From an uncultured Chloroflexota bacterium (GTDB lineage Bacteria > Chloroflexota > Anaerolineae > Caldilineales > Caldilineaceae), in assembly GCA_903858085.1 (NCBI GenBank), contig CAIOHJ010000176.1:1-61326 (forward strand): a stretch of 61,326 nt of DNA, in the 5' to 3' direction. Below the pieces are notes generated by a model. That model was not told the DNA's origin and made no database searches. It worked only from the letters and a program-made list of their open reading frames with translations. The position numbers and the translations under genes were made by a program. Below, in pieces: positions 34,263-42,768 of the stretch (positions within the stretch are counted from its first letter, which is position 1; the number at the start of each line of letters is the position of its first letter).

Positions 34263-35414
34263 ATGGCTCTTTACCTGGCCATCAAGGAAGTCTGGCGCAA
34301 CAAAGGTCGTTTTTCTCTGATCGCGTCTGTTGTGGCGCTGATCACCGTGCTGGTGCTCTTTATTGCAGCGCTGGCAGAAGGGTTGGCTTCAGCCAATCGG
34401 GAGTATATCGAAAAATTGAACGGCGAGCTGTTGGTCTTTCAAGAAGGCACGCAGCTGTCGACGACCGCCAGCCGGATTGGGCGTTCGAGCATTGCCGAGC
34501 TGCGCCGGGTGGAGGGTGTGAGCGCTGTCGGGCAGGTCGGCTTCAGTTCGGCCAAGCTTCTGCCCCCAGATGGGGGCGACGAGATCAACATTTCGTTGAT
34601 CGGGGTAGAGCCGGGGTTGCCTGGGGAACCGACAGTCTTTGCAGGGCAGCAGCTGGAACGGGCGCGCTCCAACAATGTGATTGTCGACGAAGGGGTCATT
34701 GCCCGCATCGGCGCGCAGGTTGGCGATCTGATCCGCATCAAGGTGAACCGGGGGACGACTGAAGAGTTCTACAATCTGAACGTTGTCGGGTTGACCGATC
34801 GGCGCCAGTATTTTTTTCAACCGGCTGTCTTTGCCCCAATGATCACCTGGGACAAGATGCGCCCGGAGAGCAGCGGGCAGTCGGGCACCGAGCTGGTCTC
34901 GAATGTGGCAGTCGTCAAGGCAAGGGACCCAGGCGCGCTGGAACCCCTGATCCAGCGCATCGATCAGGAGGTCAAAGATGTAGAGGCCGCCGACCGCCAG
35001 ACAGCCTGGGAGGCCATTCCTGGGTATGCTGCCCAGCAGAGCACGTTGAGCACCCAGCAGTTTTTTACCTTTTTTATTGGGGTGCTGGTCGTCGGCGGCT
35101 TTTTTCAGATTCAGACGCTGCAAAAAGTGGCCCAGATCGGCATGCTTAAAGCGATCGGGCTCTCCAACTGGACAGTCGGGTGGACGGCGCTGTTGCAGAT
35201 CGTCGCCGTCAACGCGATCGGGGTGGCCATCGGGGCTGCGGGTACGTTGGCGTTGACAAGCAACTTCCCGGTTACGGTGCCGATCTCGCTGACTGGAACG
35301 ACTGCGCTGACCTCGGTCGGGGCCCTGCTGGCGATCGGCCCGCTGGGGGGAATCGTTTCGGTGATCGCCTTGCTGCGCATCGAGCCGCTGCGGGCACTGG
35401 GGATGGCACAATAG
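34263..35414 (+). CDS. ABC transporter permease (MacB/FtsX/DevC-type)
   Basis: The 383-residue protein has four TM segments: one near the N-terminus (FSLIASVVALITVLVLFIAAL) and three in the C-terminal FtsX domain (about 263-382). The large extracytoplasmic domain in between is the MacB periplasmic-core type. It begins three bases after the first adaptor stop. With the next gene it forms a DevBCA/MacAB-like exporter for lipids, peptides or macrolide-like molecules; the substrate is unknown. Confidence 0.87.
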   Translation: MALYLAIKEVWRNKGRFSLIASVVALITVLVLFIAALAEGLASANREYIEKLNGELLVFQEGTQLSTTASRIGRSSIAELRRVEGVSAVGQVGFSSAKLLPPDGGDEINISLIGVEPGLPGEPTVFAGQQLERARSNNVIVDEGVIARIGAQVGDLIRIKVNRGTTEEFYNLNVVGLTDRRQYFFQPAVFAPMITWDKMRPESSGQSGTELVSNVAVVKARDPGALEPLIQRIDQEVKDVEAADRQTAWEAIPGYAAQQSTLSTQQFFTFFIGVLVVGGFFQIQTLQKVAQIGMLKAIGLSNWTVGWTALLQIVAVNAIGVAIGAAGTLALTSNFPVTVPISLTGTTALTSVGALLAIGPLGGIVSVIALLRIEPLRALGMAQ

Positions 35415-35455
35415 CGCTACACGCCGCGAGGCGCGGCACAGAGAAAGAGGCAGAG

Positions 35456-36229
35456 ATGATCGCACTCGAAGCCATCAACGTGACCAAGATTTATGGAAGC
35501 GGTGTCAACGCCGTGAAGGCGGTCGACGATGTCTCGCTCAGTGTGAGACGGGGTGAATTTGTTGCGCTGGTGGGGCCGAGCGGTTCTGGCAAGACGACGA
35601 TGCTGGCCATGCTGGCGGGGTTGCTCAAACCCAGCCAGGGCCAGATCGTGATCGCGAACAAAGACATCGGTCAGATGAGCGAAGGAAAACGAACGCAGTT
35701 TCGCGGACGCTATATCGGTTTTTCCTTTCAGGCCAACAACCTGGTGCCTTATCTCACAGCGCAGGAAAATGTAGAACTGTTGCTGCGGCTCAACGGAAAA
35801 TTGAATCGCCAGGGACGCCAACGCGCGCACGACCTGTTGACCCGTCTGGGGCTGGGCGAACGGCTGCGCAACCGCCCTGGCCAGCTGTCGGGGGGGCAGC
35901 AGCAGCGTGTCGCCATTGCTCGAGCGCTGATTCACGAACCCGAGGTGGTCCTGGCCGACGAACCGACTGCCAGCCTGGACACCGAGCGTGCCCATCAGGT
36001 GGTTCAGACATTTGCCGATCTGATCCACGAACAAAATCGGGCCGGGATCATGGTCACCCACGACCTGCGCATGTGCAAATATGTCGACCGGGTGATCCAG
36101 ATGATGGATGGCAAGGTCAGCCGGACGATCTTCGACCGCCAGGCAATTTTGCAGCTGGCAGGCTCTGCCAGCGATCTGGAGGGTGTGCCGCCCTCACCGG
36201 CTGCAGAGCCTGCCAGCCTGGGGCTGTAA
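35456..36229 (+). CDS. ABC transporter ATP-binding protein (LolD/MacB-type)
   Basis: The protein has 257 residues. Walker A is GPSGSGKTT (40-48), the signature LSGGQQQRVAIARAL, Walker B VVLADEPTASLD and the H-loop MVTHD. A short insertion and sequence pattern (QLSGGQQQR, ADEPTASLD) place it in the LolD/MacB/DevA group that partners FtsX-type permeases. ATG 35456 follows AAAGAGGCAG. A Pro/Ala-rich tail of about 25 residues follows the core. Confidence 0.92.
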   Translation: MIALEAINVTKIYGSGVNAVKAVDDVSLSVRRGEFVALVGPSGSGKTTMLAMLAGLLKPSQGQIVIANKDIGQMSEGKRTQFRGRYIGFSFQANNLVPYLTAQENVELLLRLNGKLNRQGRQRAHDLLTRLGLGERLRNRPGQLSGGQQQRVAIARALIHEPEVVLADEPTASLDTERAHQVVQTFADLIHEQNRAGIMVTHDLRMCKYVDRVIQMMDGKVSRTIFDRQAILQLAGSASDLEGVPPSPAAEPASLGL

Positions 36230-36308
36230 ACGTCTGCCGCCAAGGCACCGGTGGACGGGTTCTGAAAATCGCGCCGCCGGCTTCTCCTTGCTCCTGTCAG
36301 GGAAGTAG

Positions 36309-36314
36309 TATAAT
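36309..36314 (+). promoter_or_regulatory. -10 box upstream of second adaptor gene
   Basis: A perfect TATAAT at 36309-36314 lies 54 bases before ATG 36368. The best -35 candidates (CCTTGC or TTGCTC, 36286-36293) are weak. It suggests that the second adaptor can be transcribed on its own. Confidence 0.45.
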
Positions 36315-36367
36315 GGCCCTTCGTTGGAGTGTGAGGGGCACGCCGAAAATAAGACAGGTAGAGGGCG

Positions 36368-37750
36368 ATGATAAAACCCTGGTGGGTACTCTCAGGGGTT
36401 GCTCTGGCAGTACTTCTGGTCTATACCAGCTATACATGGATGCCCTGGCCACAGGTCGCACCTGCACTCCCGGAGAGCCTGCCGCAGCTGCTCGGACAGC
36501 GCGATCCGGACAGAGCCCCAGCTGCACACCGTGTGCGTGCTGCCGCCAGCGTTGTGCCGGTTCGCAGCGCCGAGATCGGCTTTTCGATCGAAGGAGGGGT
36601 GCAGAAGGTGCTGGTCGAAGAAGGGGATCTCGTGGTGGCCGGCCAGCTGCTGGTCAAGCTCAAAGATGATCGCCAGAGGGTGCAGGTAGCACAGGCGCAG
36701 GCTGCTTTGAACCGGGCACGAGCAGCGTTGGCTCTGCTCGAAGCAGGCTCTCGGCCCGCGGAAATTGCCCAGATGGAAGCCGCTCTGGATGCCGCTGCGG
36801 CAAACTACGCCAGGCTGGTAGAAGGGGTGCTCCCAGGGGCGATCGCCGTTGCAGAAGCCGCAGTGGTGCAGGCACAGGCCGAATACCGGCTGGGGACAGC
36901 AGGGGCTGACCCGTTGGCCGTGGTCGAGGCGACTGCCGAAGTGGAGCTGGCGCGGGTGCAAGTGGAGTCCGCTCGGGCTGCCTACAACCAGGTGCGCGGG
37001 GATCCAAACATCGGGATGCGCTCCGAAGCGATGGATCTGCAGGAGGCAACTGCTGCATACAACGCCGCGCAAGCCAGGCTGCAGCTTCTGGAACAGGGTG
37101 CCTCGTCTGAAGCGGCCGCTGCACTGGCAGCAGCAGTCAAGGTGGCCCAGGCGGAGCTGGAAGCGCTTCGTCGGGCCGAGCCCGGTGAGGTGGCAGGTGC
37201 AGAAGCGTTGGTGCGCGAGGCCCAGGCTGCACTGGAGGGGGTCCGGTCTGGCTCCCGGGCCGAAGAGATCGCCGTCGCCCAAGGAGATGTCGATATTGCC
37301 GTGGCGCTGATGCAGGAAGCCCTGGTCGCCCTGGCAGAGACCGAACTACGGGCCCCCTTCGACGGGACCGTCACAGGCCTGGCGATCGAGCGGGGTGAGA
37401 CGGTCTCTCCGGGCACCCCCATCCTCCAGCTGGCTGACCTTTCCAACTGGCAGATCGAAACCTTGGGGGTCACTGAACTCGATGTGGCCAGCATCGAGAT
37501 CGGTGCAGCAGTCGATATCACCTTTGACGCCTTGCCCGGGCTGGTGCTGCCGGGCAGGGTGCACTCTGTCCGGCCGGTCGGTGCGCCCAGCCAGGTCGCT
37601 CTGGCAGATGGGCTGTTTTCCCAGCAGGATCTGTCGATCGAAGAACAGCTGAACGGCGACATCGTCTACCGGGTAAGGATTGAACCAGAAGGCCACGACG
37701 GTCGTCTGCTTTGGCGGATGAGCGCGCTGGTGGATTTCGGCGAACGTTGA
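36368..37750 (+). CDS. Membrane-fusion adaptor (HlyD/MacA-like), second
   Basis: The 460-residue protein is paralogous to the first adaptor: N-terminal anchor (VLSGVALAVLLVYTSYTW), lipoyl halves (VLVEEGDLVVAGQLLVKLKDD and LRAPFDGTVTGLAIERGETVSPG), a long Ala/Glu-rich coiled coil and a C-terminal barrel ending LLWRMSALVDFGE, as in the first copy. No second permease follows. It may form a mixed adaptor ring or serve a separate exporter. A well-placed TATAAT precedes it. Confidence 0.83.
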   Translation: MIKPWWVLSGVALAVLLVYTSYTWMPWPQVAPALPESLPQLLGQRDPDRAPAAHRVRAAASVVPVRSAEIGFSIEGGVQKVLVEEGDLVVAGQLLVKLKDDRQRVQVAQAQAALNRARAALALLEAGSRPAEIAQMEAALDAAAANYARLVEGVLPGAIAVAEAAVVQAQAEYRLGTAGADPLAVVEATAEVELARVQVESARAAYNQVRGDPNIGMRSEAMDLQEATAAYNAAQARLQLLEQGASSEAAAALAAAVKVAQAELEALRRAEPGEVAGAEALVREAQAALEGVRSGSRAEEIAVAQGDVDIAVALMQEALVALAETELRAPFDGTVTGLAIERGETVSPGTPILQLADLSNWQIETLGVTELDVASIEIGAAVDITFDALPGLVLPGRVHSVRPVGAPSQVALADGLFSQQDLSIEEQLNGDIVYRVRIEPEGHDGRLLWRMSALVDFGER

Positions 37751-37806
37751 ACTTGGAATTTTGCTGGCCCTCTCCCTCCTGCGGTTTTTTAGAACGATCC
37801 CCTACT

Positions 37807-39546
37807 TCAGCCAGGTTCTTCAGTCGGTGCGGCGGTCGGCTCTTCAGTCGGTGCGGCGGTCGGCTCTTCAGTCGGTGCGGCGGTCGGCTCTTCAGTCGGT
37901 GCGGCGGTCGGCTCTTCAGTCGGCTCCTCAGTCGGTGCGGCGGTCGGCTCCTCAGTCGGTGCGGCGGTCGGCTCCTCAGTCGGTGCGGCGGTCGGCTCTT
38001 CAGTCGGTGCGGCAGTCGGTGCGACAGTCGGTGCGACAGTCGGTGCGGCGGTCGGCTCTTCAGTCGGTGTGGCAGTCGGTGCGGGTGGGATGGTCAGCTC
38101 CAACGTAAACGAGGTGTTGACCGGTGCCTGAACGGTGATCAAATACTCCTGTGTGGTTGGCAGGAGCCACCTCCACTCTCGCGAGGGCTCTGTCATCGAT
38201 TTATAAAGTACGCCGTCGCTGCTTCCCTTTACGGCAAAGGAAGCAGCTGGGCTGGGAGAAGTGAAACGGATCTGTGCAGTTTGTCCGGCCATGGCACCGA
38301 AAAGATAGGTGCGTGGGGTATGGGCCCAGAGTGATCCATCGCGTGTTGCGCGGATGGCCCCTGGTGCGAAGAGGATCCGTTCCGGTCTGGCAGGGGTAGG
38401 CGTCGGGTTCAACGGTTGCACGATCAGCTCAATTTGGTAGCGGATGGCGGGGGGACCGTTGATCGAAATCAGGTACTGCTGCGTTGTGGGCAGGATCAGG
38501 CGGCTCTCGCGAGCTGGGCTGGAGAAGGGTTTGTAGATGACACCGTCGGCCAGCCCCTGGAGGGCGAAATTGGCCTGGCCCCCGGGTGAATCGAGCAGAA
38601 TGCGTGCCGACTGGCCAGCCAGGGCCTGGAAAAGATATTGTTGGAATTGGCTTGCAGGCAGGGTTCCGCTGCGGACGGCGTTGGTCTCACCTGGCCCAAA
38701 CTGGATCTGGATCGGGTAGGCAGGTGGCAGCGCTGTAGGCGCTGCTGTGTGGGAGGCAGCAGGGGGCGCTGTCTGGCTGATCGGGCGCACCAGGGTGGGG
38801 TTTGTCCCGATCCAGCAGGTCTGTGTGCCGAGCTCGCAGCGAACAGCCCACCATTGGCTATCTGGGCTGACCCCGAGCACGGTGTAGGTAAACCCACGTT
38901 CGGCCAGCCCGAGCTGGCGAAAGGTGCTCCCGGGCCCCTCGAAGAGGCCGACGGTGCCCAGCACCAGCAGGCGTGTGACTTCAGTGGGCAGCAGGTCGGA
39001 GAGTGGCGGGGCTGGGGAGATGCTGGTGGCTGGCAGGGGAGCAGCGGCAAAACCGTCTCTGGCCAGGATGGCTGCAGACCAGAAGAAGGGCCCCCCCTCC
39101 ACCTGGGAAATTGCCAGCAGGAGCTCGTCGGTCGTGTTGGGGCCTTGGACGCGCAGCCCCAGCGCAGCGACGGGGCTGACCTGGGCAGGCCACAGGCTCA
39201 ACGGATCGCTGCCCCCAAGCCACCCGGCTGCAACTTCTTGCGGGACGAAACTGATCGACTGCAGCGGAGCCAGCAGTCGATCCTGAAGCTGGAGCAGGGC
39301 CTGGTCCGAGGTCATCTCCTGGCCGGCTGCCGGCCAGTCTGCCAGAAGAAACTGTGTGCCCATCAGCGTCTGCAGCGTTGCGCTGTCGCGGTTGACCAGC
39401 GCTGCAATCAGGCGACCGTTGAAGTCGGCCAGCGTCGGCGGCGGCGGGGTTGTCGGGAATGTGAAGCCAGGGTTGACTGTAATGCAGCTGGTGAGCAACA
39501 GACTAAGCAGCCAGCTCGAGAACCACACATGTTTGAAGACAGCCAT
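37807..39546 (-). CDS. Repeat-tailed lipoprotein with two beta-sandwich-like repeats
   Basis: This 579-residue lipoprotein has a signal peptide ending LLTS-Cys21 and a Pro-rich spacer. An N-terminal domain (about 35-240) contains an SH3-like stretch (FTYTVLGVSPDSQWWAVRC). Two similar domains of about 110 residues follow (RIQFGPGETNAVRSGTL... and RILFAPGAIRATRDGSL...), each ending LPTTQxYLIxxxxP, reminiscent of PPC/bacterial pre-peptidase folds. The last roughly 90 residues are TEEPTAAP repeats. The function is unknown; a surface-displayed binding protein is likely. The lipid anchor is at the N-terminus, so the repeat tail is free. Confidence 0.75.
   Translation of the reverse strand: MAVFKHVWFSSWLLSLLLTSCITVNPGFTFPTTPPPPTLADFNGRLIAALVNRDSATLQTLMGTQFLLADWPAAGQEMTSDQALLQLQDRLLAPLQSISFVPQEVAAGWLGGSDPLSLWPAQVSPVAALGLRVQGPNTTDELLLAISQVEGGPFFWSAAILARDGFAAAPLPATSISPAPPLSDLLPTEVTRLLVLGTVGLFEGPGSTFRQLGLAERGFTYTVLGVSPDSQWWAVRCELGTQTCWIGTNPTLVRPISQTAPPAASHTAAPTALPPAYPIQIQFGPGETNAVRSGTLPASQFQQYLFQALAGQSARILLDSPGGQANFALQGLADGVIYKPFSSPARESRLILPTTQQYLISINGPPAIRYQIELIVQPLNPTPTPARPERILFAPGAIRATRDGSLWAHTPRTYLFGAMAGQTAQIRFTSPSPAASFAVKGSSDGVLYKSMTEPSREWRWLLPTTQEYLITVQAPVNTSFTLELTIPPAPTATPTEEPTAAPTVAPTVAPTAAPTEEPTAAPTEEPTAAPTEEPTAAPTEEPTEEPTAAPTEEPTAAPTEEPTAAPTEEPTAAPTEEPG
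37808..38083 (-). repeat. Tandem 24-bp coding repeats (EEPTAAPT)
   Basis: About 276 bp of near-identical 24-bp units, with partial 12- and 18-bp units, encode the EEPTAAPT/TVAPT tail of the lipoprotein. Unit identity at the DNA level is very high, so copy number may vary by slippage. Confidence 0.85.
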
Positions 39547-39589
39547 CTTGGCCTCCTTGAACAGAGTTTTATCGTGAAACGACTTGGCC

Positions 39590-39641
39590 GCACAGCGCGT
39601 CTGCTGTGCAACGTCCGAAACAAGCCACCTGGTCGACCAGG
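39590..39641. promoter_or_regulatory. Two palindromes upstream of the repeat-tailed lipoprotein gene
   Basis: GCACAGC/GCTGTGC arms (39590-39596, 39603-39609) form a 7-bp stem. CCTGGTCGACCAGG at 39628-39641 is a perfect 14-bp palindrome. Both lie within about 100 bases upstream of the lipoprotein ATG (39546), in a 241-base gap that otherwise has no recognisable gene. They are candidate regulator sites. Confidence 0.4.
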
Positions 39642-39787
39642 CAGGAGTTTACGACAGCAAAATTTTGTCTTCCCGTTCTGGCGGGGCGTCCGTTGCAATG
39701 GCTGAGCCCTCTATCCAAAGAAGACGTTGAAGAGCGCAGATCTGTTGCGGTCAATTTGGGAGAAAAGAGGGCGGGGGCTGGCTGCGT

Positions 39788-41755
39788 TCAACAGGGAGGA
39801 GCATCGACTTCGTGTACCTTGAGGGCGGGTGGCTCGGCGGCGTTGCTCTGCTCCATGTCGGAAAGGATGCGCGCCAGCTGGCCGATGGCGACGCGCTGCT
39901 TGCGATAGAGGTCGCTCTCGCTGATTGCCAGACGGTCGGCAATCTCTCGAATTTTGCGTCCCTGGACGAAGCGCAGTTCCAGGATATTGTAAAGCAGCCA
40001 TTCGGGGGCTGTGAAGTTCTGTTTGCCTTCTGGCCGGAGCCGTTCCAGCGCCTGGCCGATCACCAGGCGCAGGGCGCGACTGGGGTCGTCGCCGGCCTGC
40101 TGGATCGTTTCGCCGACGACGCGCAGCCGGATCAGCGGGCTCTGGGTCAGTTTGGGGCCGCCCCAGTAGTGGCTGAGGGCGTCTTTGACCCAGGCCTCAA
40201 ATTCGGGGCTGTGGATCGGGCTGGGGTCAAGCAGCATCAGCAGCGGCTCGCGTGCGCTGTCGGCGGTTGCATAGGGCACCTTGCCGCGCAGCTGTTGGAT
40301 GCGTTCGAGATCTGGAATGAGGTAGCGCAGATTGGCCAGCATGCTCTGCTGGAGTTTGCGGTCGGTGAGTGCCTGGGCTGTGCGGCCAAGAATGGTTTCG
40401 ACTGCCTCTACTTCGCCGCCGTTCAACAGCGGCGTCTGGCTGTGGGCCTGGGCGCCGAGCAGGCCGATGACGTGCTGGGAATTTTCTGTGCTGGCCGCTT
40501 CGGTCAGGGGCCACAGCCAGTAGCCACGGTGAAAAAGAGGAAGACGGGTCTCTTGCGGGGCCGAGCGCAGCGCCTGCCCCAGTGCATCGGACCAATCCTG
40601 GATGGCCAGAATCTGATTTCGTTCTGTCTCGCTGCCGAGGGTCGCCTCCAGAATCAGGTCAGGGCCGACCACAGCCGCCGCAAAGGCAGACGGGGCACGC
40701 AGCAGCTCGCACAGCGCGGCCAGATTGTTTTCGAGCAGCTGGCGCAGGTCAGTGGTGGCCAGCATACGCCGGTCCAACTCGCGCAGCCAGGCGATTTCTT
40801 CTCGATCCTCGCGATAGATCAGCCGGTCCACCGCAGATTTGGTGACGCTGAGCAACAGCTGGCTCAAAACGATGACGCCTGTGAGGACGCTGAAGAGGAT
40901 CACATTGCGCGGCAGGCCGAGCCAGCGTTCGAGCGACGGGGTGGTCTGAATGGCCAGGATGACCAGGATGGCGACGACCGGTCCACGCATGAAAAAACGC
41001 AGCAGCCGGTAGCGCACGACGCGGTCAGGGGTGACAACCCCAAAATAGGCGACCGTGTAGCTCATCAGCAGCAGCAGAAACCCGACAGCCACATTGCCGA
41101 GGATCGAGACCAGCAGCACCAGCCAGCCAGATTCGCGCGGGCCAAAAAGCAGGGCAAAGGCAATCAGGTAGGGAAAGATGGCGATGGCTGGCGCCACAAA
41201 GCCTGTCTGCAGATAGGCCATGCGCGCGCGGGTGCTGGCTGTCAAACAGCGCTGGCGAGCTTTGCTGATATTGGCCCAGGCCAGCCCGCTGGTCAGCCCG
41301 TAGTAGAAGGCAAAGGGCCAGAAGAGGGGTCCCCCTTCCAGATAACTCAGCGGCCTCTGAAAAAAGACCTGTCCGACGATCGCGCTGCCAAAGAGGGCAT
41401 CGAGCGCGCTGGCCGCTGAGAGCAGCCCGGCAGCCAGCCCGAGCCACCGTCTCCGCCGAAGACGGTAGTTGGTGGTGGCCAGCACAGAAAGTGAAAAAAG
41501 ATAGGCCGCAGCGGGGGCTGTTGCGATGCCTAGCCACTGCAAACGCAGCCAACGGTTCGCCGAAGCCGCCGAGGCGACGCTGTCAAGGGCGACATCCGAG
41601 GCGAACACCACCATCAAGCAGGCCAGCAGCAGCGCAAAGCGGCGCGCAACTGGGTTGCGAAAATTGTAGGTCAGCGTATAGGCCAACAGCGCAAAGGTGA
41701 GAATGACCAGTGCACTGGAGACCAGCACGTTGACAAAATTGAGCCACGCTGTCAT
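39788..41755 (-). CDS. Multi-TM membrane protein with C-terminal helix-turn-helix
   Basis: The protein has 655 residues. Residues 1-310 hold about nine hydrophobic helices, resembling the N-terminal 7TM/9TM input modules of sensor kinases. Residues about 325-480 look like a GAF-type sensory domain (LRQLLENNLAALCELLRAPSA onward). The last 75 residues contain a sigma-70-region-4/LuxR-like HTH (ILELRFVQGRKIREIADRLAISESDLYRKQRVAIGQLARIL). No histidine-kinase or cyclase domain is present, so it may be a membrane-anchored one-component regulator. It starts 4 bases after the stop of the unknown one-TM gene. Assignments are by pattern only. Confidence 0.65.
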   Translation of the reverse strand: MTAWLNFVNVLVSSALVILTFALLAYTLTYNFRNPVARRFALLLACLMVVFASDVALDSVASAASANRWLRLQWLGIATAPAAAYLFSLSVLATTNYRLRRRRWLGLAAGLLSAASALDALFGSAIVGQVFFQRPLSYLEGGPLFWPFAFYYGLTSGLAWANISKARQRCLTASTRARMAYLQTGFVAPAIAIFPYLIAFALLFGPRESGWLVLLVSILGNVAVGFLLLLMSYTVAYFGVVTPDRVVRYRLLRFFMRGPVVAILVILAIQTTPSLERWLGLPRNVILFSVLTGVIVLSQLLLSVTKSAVDRLIYREDREEIAWLRELDRRMLATTDLRQLLENNLAALCELLRAPSAFAAAVVGPDLILEATLGSETERNQILAIQDWSDALGQALRSAPQETRLPLFHRGYWLWPLTEAASTENSQHVIGLLGAQAHSQTPLLNGGEVEAVETILGRTAQALTDRKLQQSMLANLRYLIPDLERIQQLRGKVPYATADSAREPLLMLLDPSPIHSPEFEAWVKDALSHYWGGPKLTQSPLIRLRVVGETIQQAGDDPSRALRLVIGQALERLRPEGKQNFTAPEWLLYNILELRFVQGRKIREIADRLAISESDLYRKQRVAIGQLARILSDMEQSNAAEPPALKVHEVDAPPC

Positions 41756-41759
41756 GCTC

Positions 41760-42563
41760 TCAACTGACCCACTCGATCACTTCCTGCACCACAACCCAAA
41801 GCCCATAGCGCTTTTGCAGGGTGAGACAAAAGCCTCCTCCCACCATCGGTGAACGCCGGATGTGAATGCGCACGCTGGCGTCCTGTACGGTGCGAAAATC
41901 GATCAGGTCGAGTTCGACCAAAGGGCCCGTCACAGGAGGCGCTGGCTCGTCAGCCAGCAGCCACTGGGTCTCTCCATCAAAGCCCAGATCGCCCTGGACT
42001 TCGGCAGGGTGGGCTCGCACCCGCAGACAGGTCGCCACACCGTCCGAACTTGGCTCGACATAACGTTGTTGTCCCAGTTTGTGGATCAACGCTGTGCGCC
42101 GAATCCGCAACGTGTCTGGCTCTTGTTTGTCTGCACAACGATAGTAGTGCGCCAGGGTGTGGGTGGGGCCAAAGGCGTTCTGTTGGCTCAACCGAAAAAG
42201 CAGCTCCTCGCGCACGCCCCCCCACTTGTAGCGCCATTCTGGTGCACGCAGCTGGTCTCCATAGTCGAGCAGCGCCAAGGTGGCCTCCGCACCCATCCGG
42301 CTGAGAATGGCCACCGGGCTCAGCTGGGTAGGGTCCTGTTTGAGTCGCGCCAGCAGCAGCTGTGGGCTGGCCTCCAGCTGGTCGCTGTCCAGCAAAACCC
42401 GGCGCGTGGTCAGGCTGAAGTACACACCAACGAGGGTGGCCCCCCCCAGCAGCAGCACCAGGATCCATGCCACCCAGTCCATCGACATGACAATGCGCTG
42501 GAGAGAAGGCATGCTTCCCAGCTGTTCAAAAAATGTGCGGACTGCTTCAACCATCTGTGCCAT
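41760..42563 (-). CDS. Unknown one-TM protein paired with the membrane regulator
   Basis: I do not recognise this protein of about 267 residues. A short amphipathic N-terminus is followed by one strong TM helix (WVAWILVLLLGGATLVGVYFSL, about 29-50) and a cytoplasmic or exported domain with TRRVLLDSDQLEASPQLLL and a C-terminal beta-rich segment. The ATG at 42563 lacks a strong ribosome-binding site, and ATG 42599 is an alternative. Longer upstream reading would run antisense to the fasciclin gene and is rejected. Tight spacing to the following membrane regulator argues for a joint function. Confidence 0.6.
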   Translation of the reverse strand: MAQMVEAVRTFFEQLGSMPSLQRIVMSMDWVAWILVLLLGGATLVGVYFSLTTRRVLLDSDQLEASPQLLLARLKQDPTQLSPVAILSRMGAEATLALLDYGDQLRAPEWRYKWGGVREELLFRLSQQNAFGPTHTLAHYYRCADKQEPDTLRIRRTALIHKLGQQRYVEPSSDGVATCLRVRAHPAEVQGDLGFDGETQWLLADEPAPPVTGPLVELDLIDFRTVQDASVRIHIRRSPMVGGGFCLTLQKRYGLWVVVQEVIEWVS

Positions 42564-42686
42564 ACCAGCTTTTCGATCCCTTGCCTCAGATTGTACCATT
42601 CCATGAAAAAATCGTGAGAATGGAAGAACCAATACTGCCATACCGGCTCTGCTGCTGTTATCCTGTACAACAACTGAACAAGATAT

Positions 42687-42704
42687 GTTTAACATTTGTT
42701 TAAC
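42687..42704. promoter_or_regulatory. 11-bp-spaced direct heptamers upstream of FAS1 gene
   Basis: GTTTAAC occurs at 42687-42693 and again at 42698-42704, one helical turn apart. Direct heptamers with 11-bp spacing are the typical recognition pattern of OmpR/SARP-type activators. The repeat lies between the divergent unknown gene and the fasciclin gene. Confidence 0.4.
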
Positions 42705-42768
42705 CTTCTGTTCGGTTTCAACTTTGGCTACTTTCAACCGTGTTGACACTTCACTCAGGAGATGAACC

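Noticed and set aside
37808..38083. CRISPR-like or satellite array
   Set aside because: The repeats are contiguous with no spacers, in frame, and encode the Pro/Glu/Thr/Ala tail of a lipoprotein.
39812..41419. Open frame of 535 codons on the plus strand
   Set aside because: It is antisense to the membrane regulator gene. Its composition is rich in Gln/Asp/Arg with no hydrophobic pattern or family match.
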